Source of the DNA: Amyelois transitella
Taxonomy: Eukaryota > Arthropoda > Insecta > Lepidoptera > Pyralidae
Reading direction: 5' to 3'
Assembly (NCBI RefSeq): GCF_032362555.1
Contig: NC_083523.1
Span: 3,137,501 to 3,201,500, forward strand
Length of the DNA stretch: 64,000 bases
Numbering within the stretch: the first letter of the stretch is position 1; each line of letters starts with the position of its first letter. Shown here piece after piece: positions 58,301 to 64,000 of this stretch. The notes under the pieces were generated by a model that did no database searches, was not told the origin of the DNA, and saw only the letters and a list, made by a program, of their open reading frames with translations. The position numbers were made by a program, and so were the translations under genes.

Positions 58301-59695
58301 TTCTTTTGAAAGGTTGTAATTTTTCTCTCTTTTTTGCCACATGTACATTGTACTTCATAACTCTATAACAATGCGAGCGTCCTTCACGACGCGACAAACA
58401 TACAATTTAACATACTTTCTGATTTAACATAACGTAGAGGCCGGTGCATAAGAAGTGCAGATTTACAAACTTCCTGACACTTTAGAATAGAACTGATCTA
58501 TCTCTTTCCCGTGGATGTCGTAAAGATGACTAAGGGCAATAAGCAGATCCATCTATCTAATACTATAGGTACAAACTTTGGTAGCGAAAAAAAATCAGTT
58601 CCGACTTCGAAGCTTTTTGTAAAATTCAATCTTGATTTAAACTTTTTTTGCAGGCTCATTGTTCGGTCGCTATCTTTGATTCTCAATTACATCCAGCTAA
58701 ACGGTGAACGTTTTAGTATACCTTAAAATCTTGTTATGCAAGATTCTGTCTGCCATTAAGGGGAAGATGTGATATTATCAGATGTATTTTGATATATATT
58801 ATTATGTCCTTATTTTCCTTCAAACTTATAACACAAGGTTAAACCTTAGTTAGAGCTGTTAAAACTGTAATTTATTTGTTTACTCATCATTAAAAACAGC
58901 TGAAAAAACTTAAGTATTTCTCCATCTGATAACATTCAATAGGCAATTGAATTAATTATATTACATCACAAGATTACACGGACCTAAAAGATGACCAGAT
59001 AATTGCATTGTAAAAAATTTTAATGTCTCAATTTTTTGGCAGATTTTGATCCTAGCGTATTAGATAAAAGGTTTTTGTTCAAAGCTAAACCGTTACTATT
59101 TAGAAGTAGTGTTGTATAATAGTGTAATTATACTTATTTAATAATTTTTCATCCTTTTGGATAAGTTATTTAGGCGATAATATAACTTTTATAAACATAA
59201 TTTTACAAATACCTTTTCAAATCATTAAAAGCAAGTAAATTTAATTCCTTAGGATAGATAAGATACTGAATCGGGTAGTATATTAAGATAATTACACTGA
59301 GCTAGACGTGGTTCCCCTGCCAATGATGTCGACCTCCCCCATCTGACATCATTTGCGGGGTAATCAAACTAGAGTAACCCTGGTGTCTTCAGACCCTGGA
59401 GACCCTGAAGTAGAAAGGGCGTCCAGCAACTAACTTGTCGCCGAAACTGTAATATCCCGGATAAGTCGCGCCGGGAAGCTAGAGGGCCCCGTGGTGGAAT
59501 GACATTAGATCCCATGATGCCTTTCAAATGGAAAAAGGGCGCATCTGAGGGTTTCAGTGAGTAAGTTGTCACCCACGGCACTGTACTCTCGCGGTTCAAG
59601 ACCCGGGAGGCTGTTGGTTCGAAAACAAAATGAAGGTTATGTTTTGTTTTCAAAATAAAGGTATACTTACTGCAAAATGTTGACAAACGCAGCAT
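46756..59695 (-). CDS. CPAP1-like secreted chitin-binding protein with Gly/Pro/Ser-rich repeats
   Basis: Two coding exons on the minus strand, 59695-59671 (25 nt) and 48590-46756, join in phase across an 11-kb intron to give 619 aa. The join yields the signal peptide MLRLSTFCTLLALTVAQ. Exon 2 is open throughout (checked line by line), but its long N-terminal part has no ATG, which hides it from simple ORF calling. Residues about 170-286 are 11-12 copies of a 10-residue unit, GGQGFGPSSP. Residues 324-377 are one chitin-binding type-2 (CBM14) domain with six cysteines spaced 15-5-9-12-7, including GYYADVETRC and FLCPNGTIF, the pattern of cuticular proteins analogous to peritrophins with one domain (CPAP1). 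Then come GLYELNANLYD and 13-residue units like GPQGPSSSYPGSS (about 426-556). It should be secreted and bind chitin in cuticle; the repeats suggest a flexible, resilin-like or mucin-like matrix role. An AG at 59730-59731, 34 nt before the ATG, implies a 5' UTR exon upstream. Confidence 0.9.
46950..47340 (-). repeat. Coding minisatellite, 39-nt unit
   Basis: Tandem 39-nt repeats encode units like GPQGPSSSYPGSS in the C-terminal part of the CPAP1-like protein. Neighbouring units are nearly identical in DNA, so copy number is likely to vary between alleles. Confidence 0.9.
47761..48110 (-). repeat. Coding minisatellite, 30-nt unit
   Basis: About 11.5 tandem 30-nt units encode GGQGFGPSSP. The central units (47851-47970) are almost identical, which points to recent expansion or homogenisation. 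Confidence 0.93.
48970..49206 (+). repeat. Family A repeat, nearly full length
   Basis: It starts GTGCCGTGTGGTATCCAGTA and ends 'gatatagacgtgactgtatg'. It lies in the long intron of the CPAP1-like gene. Confidence 0.88.
49590..49690 (-). repeat. Family A repeat, 3' part
   Basis: 'catacatacatatgatcagg', 'cttgcggggtagacagagcc' and 'aatggccacgttcagctatt' match the tail half on the minus strand. A head fragment of the same orientation is at 49955-50060, so one copy may have been split by about 260 bp. Confidence 0.75.
50061..51363. other. Intron stretch of the CPAP1-like gene
   Basis: A diverged family A copy (-) lies at about 50856-51030. At 51020-51085 short direct and inverted repeats ('ggtaaggaccaggaccgggt', 'cttagaataaggattctaag') suggest local rearrangement. 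No coding sequence is seen. Confidence 0.45.
51364..51510 (+). repeat. Family A repeat, 3' two thirds
   Basis: 'aggcaatggactagtaacct' to 'atgtcagtatgtatgta'. Confidence 0.8.
51511..53424. other. Intron stretch of the CPAP1-like gene
   Basis: Only worn repeat scraps are visible, for example 'taataatataaatgcgagtc' near 51711 and 'cccggtaaaatc' near 51817. No gene is seen. Confidence 0.5.
53425..53640 (+). repeat. Family A repeat lacking its head
   Basis: It runs from 'catctctttcgcaaaaggcg' to 'gatataggcatgattatatg' and ends in an (ATGA)n variant of the usual tail. Confidence 0.82.
54070..54310 (+). repeat. Family A repeat, diverged full-length copy
   Basis: It starts GTGCCGTGTGGTTCCCAGCA; the 3' blocks are strongly worn. 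Confidence 0.8.
54477..54499. repeat. (ACAA)n microsatellite
   Basis: About five ACAA-type units, 45 bp before a family A copy. Confidence 0.85.
54534..54752 (+). repeat. Family A repeat with internal deletion
   Basis: It starts GCCGTGTGGTTCCCGGCACC and ends 'accatatgtatgta'. The segment around 'aaacttgggattcttctttt' is missing compared with the copy at 55076. Confidence 0.88.
55078..55353 (+). repeat. Family A repeat, best-preserved copy with (ATGT)n tail
   Basis: It runs from GCCGTGTGGTTCCCGGCACT through every family block to 'gatatagacgtgatcat', then about eight ATGT units. It serves as the reference for the family in this window. Confidence 0.93.
55659..55924 (+). mobile_element. Non-autonomous Helitron-like element
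   Basis: It starts TCTATACTAATATTATAAAG and ends GCACAGCTAG. The 5' TC, the 3' CTAG (CTRR), a short hairpin near the 3' end (GACGAAGTC) and insertion between A (55658) and T (55925) are the hallmarks of Helitrons. It is 266 bp and non-coding; the body contains 'gcgctaatctcaggaactac'. Fragments with similar ends are common in lepidopteran genomes. Confidence 0.78.
55925..58002. other. Intron stretch of the CPAP1-like gene
   Basis: It holds family A fragments at 56940-57050 and 57290-57320 and a worn repeat at 57595-57990 with 'cgggaaat'-like and 'cacgtgagcgaagtcgcaga' motifs. No gene is seen. Confidence 0.5.
58003..58267 (-). repeat. Family A repeat, full length
   Basis: The (CATA)n tail complement opens at 58003 and the head complement 'gggaaccacacggc' closes at 58265. 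It is well preserved and opposite in orientation to the copies at 53-55 kb. Confidence 0.92.
58268..59280. other. Intron stretch of the CPAP1-like gene
   Basis: A short family A fragment lies at 58495-58540. The rest is AT-rich with no gene. Confidence 0.5.
59285..59645. repeat. GC-rich repeat-like segment beside the signal-peptide exon
   Basis: This block is much richer in GC than its surroundings and contains 'ccaatgatgtcgacctcccc', 'catctgacatcatttgcggg' and 'gggaagctagagggccccgt'. It looks like part of a mobile element, possibly an end of a non-LTR element, but no coding domain is readable. It ends about 25 bp short of the signal-peptide exon of the CPAP1-like gene. Confidence 0.4.
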
Positions 59696-60199
59696 GGTGT
59701 TGGTGCTGCTTATTGGTCCTAAACTAAATCTGGAACAAAGAAATGATTGTTTAATAATTTATAACAATTCAATGATACTTAGACTTAGACTCCGTAAGGG
59801 ATAAAGACGTGATTATATGGATGTTGTACGTATTTCACCAGTGAAATTCGCATATATACACCGAAGAGTATGAAGAAGCACATAGGGTACTTTTCACGGG
59901 GGCGGAGCCGCAGACAAAAACTTATAACAATGATTAATCTCTAATATTTACTTATCACGGAATCGAAACCAAAAATGTTAGCATATTAGCCTTACATTGT
60001 CAACTTAGTACTTATTTAGGTATGAGTACATACCTTAATAAGTACTAGAATTTCCACACAAAATTTGCTTCCTAACAACACGTCATACAGACACAATTTT
60101 CTCTTCCTATTGTGTGTATGACTCAAACTAATTACCGTAAAGGACACTAGGGCAACAGTACTGCGTGTTAGACTGTCTGAATGAACTCGTGACCAACGC

Positions 60200-60655
60200 A
60201 TAGCCCGGGGATGCTCTCTGAATGCCAGTTACGAAATGTGAGTGACGTGCTTCTTTGGTGAAAATATGGTGTTTTATGGTAGCTTTTGTATCTACATTCT
60301 AAAGGTCTGAAAACAAAATCTGATTTGGCACTAATTTTTAACTCTAGAACAGTGCATTGATACGAATCTAATCTTTATTCAAGGATTCAAGTGCTTGTCA
60401 GGATTAACGGAGCGTACACTGACTGGAATCATATTCGCATATCGAGAAAAGTGTAAGACAGGTATCTGTTGCGTCACCTTGGTTGTTTAACCTATTCATG
60501 TATAGTTTTGCCCCGGGATGCTCTCTTAATGCCAGTTACGAAACGTAGTTAACGTGGTTTATTGGAAAATATCGTATTATATGTATCTACATTCTAAAAG
60601 TCTGGCAAAAAATTTGATAACCTTTTTTTTTAAATTAAATTTGATATGGCATTAA
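60200..60655. repeat. Direct duplication (~140 bp) flanking a LINE fragment
   Basis: The segment at about 60200-60345 ('ggggatgctctctgaatgcc', 'agttacgaaatgtgagt', 'tatctacattctaaag') recurs diverged at about 60515-60655. Between the copies lies a reverse-transcriptase fragment. Confidence 0.7.
60400..60505 (+). mobile_element. Fragment of a non-LTR retrotransposon (LINE) reverse transcriptase
   Basis: Translated pieces read RINGAYTDWNHIRISRK and, one frame away, VRQVSVASPWLFNLFMY. They match the region around GVRQGC...SPWLFNLFMD of R1/Jockey-type reverse transcriptases. One frameshift separates the pieces and only about 35 codons remain. Confidence 0.7.
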
Positions 60656-60665
60656 TTGTGAATAT

Positions 60666-60710
60666 GCTTAGGGACAAGTATTGGGAACTTCCCAATACTT
60701 GTCCCTAAGC
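60666..60710. repeat. Perfect 21-bp inverted repeat, 3-nt loop
   Basis: The arms 60666-60686 and 60690-60710 (beginning GCTTAGGGACAAG) are exact reverse complements around ACT. It lies directly after the duplicated LINE region. Confidence 0.92.
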
Positions 60711-62520
60711 AACGAAAATCAGTGAGGAATAATTGGAATAAGTATTTAGGGTAAAATAACAGTAAACGCAGAGACACGATTCTTGCAATTTAACCGGGAA
60801 CACACCATAAGTAGAAGAAGACTAAGGAACACACTTAAAGAAGACATTTCGTACTACACTTGATTAGCTCTTTTTATGTCACCACCGTCACTCTAGGTCC
60901 CAATTAACGCGTTGACGAGATAACTAGAAGGAAATTAAGCGTTCCGATCTCTCCCATGATAGTATGCGAAGACGCCGCAATCCATTGTTCGGGGTTAGTG
61001 ATACTATTTGTGTGAATATACTTACTATCTTTTGTGTGTGTATTTATGTGCGTAACATTATATAAAAATATGAATGTATACGGGGCTAATTTAGATATGT
61101 CATATATCACTGATAACTCAGTCATTGTCATAATATTTTATTACAAGAGTATGGCCGCAAATCCGCACGGGGAAAATGAAAAATCCCGTAAATTTCTGTT
61201 CTTATTGAAAACTCATACCTAAATGAAATCCAGCGGTTTGGGCTGTCTGCCTGTCTGTCGGTCAGTAACGGAAGAGTTTTACGTACATAGATTAAAAAAT
61301 AAACTAGTCGAACCCGCAATTTTCCGATATCGAATTCAGAAAGCTGAGTAAAAATATAACTTCAAATTATGTTGTGGGTAACCAAATTTTTTATTTTTAT
61401 AAAACTGTAAAAAAAAACTCAAAAAATAACCGGACAAGAACGTTTCAAAAAGTTCACATACTTAAAATTCCGTAACTCAACACAAAGAGATTAGATTGTT
61501 TCAAAGGACTGGTTTTTACATGCGCAGGCACAATGTTTACCACAATACGTGTTTTCTTGCGGTCTGCGAATGTGGCGATTGTTTTACATTATCTTGTAGG
61601 AGCGAACCCATGTTATCAAATTTAATATGAAATCAACGGTAAAGGACGCATTTAAAGATACATTAATGAAGACGAAGAAGTATGCAGGGATCGTGACAAG
61701 TGGAAAGATGTAGTCTGCCTTCCCCTCCGGGAAAGAAGCGCGGTTTTGTGTTGTATATACCTACTGTCTGTACATATATATGTAGGTATAGATATTGTTT
61801 TATCCTTTTCGGGGAAGACGCTGTCTTAAAAATAGATAAATACAAAATATTGAAAAATACATAAGTCAGTATTTGTAATTCATATTAAAAGTTAAAGTTA
61901 GCTAGCTTTTATAAGTAATGTATCTTTTCACACATTTTTTGAACAATAAAAAATTATCTTGATATATTTCTTTGAATGTAAAATTGGTATTTTTTTAAAA
62001 TCCTTAGCTAAATATTGTCATTTCTAAAGTACAGGTCGTAACGATATCTAAACAAAATAAAATTAATCTAACAGTTCTGTCAAAATCCTAAATGCAACAA
62101 AAAAAAATAAAATCAACTAATAAAAAATAATTAAAATTTCATAAAAAAAAACTGTCTACTAATTAGTGTTTATTATCTTAACTCGCATAATATTAAAATC
62201 ATGCTGCTGTCATCAGTAAGAAATTTAATTAATAGTTAAAAATATTTTTTCAGTGATACATTTAATTAAACTAAGTCAAATTAATTCTTATAATTCAGTA
62301 ATTAGGTGTAAAAACTTCATTAAATTTGTTTTATTGAACAAATTTGGCACTGAGAAAATTTTAAGGTGTTCGTTTCTTAGTGAATAAATTACTTTAATTA
62401 TTAATAAATACTTAAATGTCTTTCCTTACATGTTTTATGTTGATCATAATTATAAAATCCTTCATTGCCTTTTGATTGTGTTATGTGACAGAAAAAGTCT
62501 ACTGAGCCGAAATAAAACTT
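60711..62520. other. 5' intron of the CPAP1-like gene, no features of note
   Basis: Worn repeats occur at 61150-61290 ('tatggccgcaaatccgcacg', 'cggtcagtaacggaagagtt') and family B (-) at 61680-61760. The rest is AT-rich and empty. It is intronic only if the 5' exon near 62850 is right. Confidence 0.45.
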
Positions 62521-62550
62521 CCGCCCGCCTAGAAAGTAGTGGGCGGGCGG
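62521..62550. repeat. GC-rich inverted repeat
   Basis: CCGCCCGCC (62521-62529) and GGCGGGCGG (62542-62550) are exact inverses around a 12-nt spacer, in an otherwise AT-rich stretch. It would form a GC stem about 300 bp inside the proposed first intron. GC boxes of this kind can bind zinc-finger (Sp/KLF/Egr-like) factors. Confidence 0.7.
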
Positions 62551-62835
62551 GAAACTATTAGAACAATTTCGAGTATTTCAATACATTGCTAATGTTTATA
62601 TAAGTTTTACCTCATCATATTTCAGTACTATTAAAATATTTAAATACATTTTTTATTTGAATATATATTTGTCAAAACAAAAAGTATAAAAGCTCCGACT
62701 TCACTATTTTAATTTCCATGCATTCAAATAAATAAGTAAAAAACATAAACGAAAAAATACTCTTCCAATCACGATCACTCTATTCTGTTCACTTTCAAAT
62801 TCAAAATCGGAATCCAGTTTGAATTTCAAACTCAC

Positions 62836-62917
62836 CGTGCGTACGGAGCGTAAGCGCGTACTCGCAAACTGTGGCGAGTTGCGCCCGCGCAGGCTTATAT
62901 GACCGTTACTATGGCAA
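62836..62917 (-). promoter_or_regulatory. Proposed promoter and 5' UTR exon of the CPAP1-like gene
   Basis: On the minus strand an X-box-like palindrome GTTGCCATAGTAAC (62917-62904) is followed by ATATAAG (62900-62894), a GC-rich stretch and an initiator-like CACAGTTT about 31 nt after the TATA box. A consensus donor ACG|GTGAGT ends a short exon at 62836. The coding exon at 59695 is preceded by an acceptor (59730), so such a non-coding first exon is required. The link between the two is an inference over 3.1 kb. Confidence 0.45.
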
Positions 62918-64000
62918 CCACCACCGCTCAAAGGGATGCTTTAGGCTCGAGGGAGCATTCGAATTTCAAATTCACTTTTGCAAAACGCTGAATGGTAAAC
63001 GCAATCCATTTGGTTCTATTCATGCTTGCGGTCAGTTATGGCTTTAATTTCGTGTAAACTTAGGTTATTAAAAGTAAGTTAAGGTCACCTTGACTGAAAT
63101 TGGAGATGAAATGGATTTTACTAAGTAAAAATATATTCGGACTAGGTATCCGTTTAAAAATTAAATTAATAAGTACTAGAATAGTATTTTCAGAACGGAA
63201 TAAGGTTACTACATATTTTTTCTGTTGTTGAGCCAAACCTAATCAAATCCGGCTAATTGGTATTATTACAAGAAGACACTAATTGCTTTTATTCTTCCTC
63301 CTTTTTAATCGAGGCTTCGCTCCCGTGAAAATTTCCTCAAAAAAGGTATCCTATGTTGATATTCCTACAAAATTTGTCTAACGGTTTATCCGGGATAAAA
63401 TTATAGCCATGCCGACTTTCTCATTTATAGTATAAATTTTAAAGTATAGATATGAATACCTGAATGAAGAAATAAAATATCTGAGTTTGAAAAAATCGTG
63501 AAACACTAAATCGAATCTAAATTAAATCTGTAGGTCCAAGACAGCTCGTCAAACATCCTAGACATCAAGATGCATCGAATAATCGATGGATTCCATTCGA
63601 TTGCGGCTAGAATCGAATTATCGATTAACTGGAGCAATGAAAGCCTCTTATCAAAGATGTCATCGATTGTGTATTTAGAGTTGAAATGTGAATTTGTAGC
63701 CTAACCTGGTGTTTATGTTACATCCATTCTCTATCTACTTGGTGGTAAATATCTTTCGTTTGGTCTTGGGTTCGATTTCAATAGTGTTTTTTGATGCGTT
63801 ATACATAGGTAAAAACAAACATAATTACTAAACTGCTATTCATTCATTCATTAATATAATCACGTCTATATTCCTTGCGGGGGTAGACAGAGCATACAGT
63901 CTTGAAAAACTGACAGGCCACATTCAGCTTTTAGGCTTTATGATAGAATTGAGATCCAAAAAGTGACAGGTCGCCAGCCCATCGCTTAAAAGAAGAATTC
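62918..64000. other. Intergenic end of window
   Basis: At 63570-63665 there are three ATCGAT-type motifs close together. A family A repeat starts at 63840 (-) and runs off the end. No gene is seen. Confidence 0.5.
63840..64000 (-). repeat. Family A repeat, cut by the window end
   Basis: It begins with an (ATTC)n variant of the tail complement, then 'aatataatcacgtctatatt', and continues through 'gacaggtcgccagcccatcg'. Confidence 0.85.

Noticed and set aside
1-64000. LTR retrotransposon, endogenous virus, Polinton or CRISPR array
   Set aside because: No LTR pair, gag, pol, integrase, envelope or capsid frame was recognised, and the only regular spaced repeats are the coding minisatellites and (ATGT)n tails.

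Overview
The window is nuclear DNA of a lepidopteran insect (moth or butterfly). It is AT-rich, its genes have several exons with consensus GT-AG splice sites, and it is saturated with short interspersed repeats of lepidopteran type. The commonest is a ~250-bp repeat that starts near GCCGTGTGGTTCCCGGCAC and ends in an (ATGT)n tail. I found no LTR retrotransposon or virus-derived element, no rRNA and no CRISPR array. Species cannot be named from the sequence alone.

Region by region: 1-7.2 kb is intergenic and repeat-rich. 7.2-11.0 kb (+) is a complete 8-exon UDP-glycosyltransferase gene (524 aa) with one GC-AG intron. 11.57-14.20 kb (+) is an apparently intact pogo-like DNA transposon with TA duplication, terminal inverted repeats, a spliced 5' UTR and a 634-aa transposase fused to a C-terminal PHD finger. 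14.67-18.40 kb (-) is a 4-exon Nischarin-type gene (PX domain plus leucine-rich repeats, 465 aa). 22.17-36.42 kb (-) is a 15-exon FHIP gene (FTS/Hook-interacting protein, FAM160 family, 906 aa). 39.33-41.73 kb and 44.30-46.28 kb (+) are two tandem LRRC71-like genes, each with two coding exons and the same intron position and phase. 46.76-59.70 kb (-) is a secreted cuticle-type protein with one chitin-binding type-2 domain (CPAP1-like, 619 aa), whose 25-nt signal-peptide exon lies 11 kb upstream of the main exon. A TATA-containing promoter and 5' non-coding exon are proposed near 62.85 kb.

The genes do not form one pathway. FHIP and Nischarin sit head-to-tail on the same strand and both families act on endosomes (dynein-Hook transport, and PX-mediated phosphoinositide binding). 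LRRC71 homologues are linked to cilia and sperm in other animals. The UGT is a detoxification-type membrane enzyme. The CPAP1-like protein belongs to chitinous cuticle.

All gene models were built by hand: exon joins were checked for reading phase and splice consensus, and families were assigned from remembered consensus sequences, not from a search. The most unusual items are the intact pogo/PHD element with its subterminal motif array, a decayed duplicate of FHIP exon 2, several perfect short-loop inverted repeats, a palindromic MITE family, and an X-box-like site in the proposed CPAP1 promoter.
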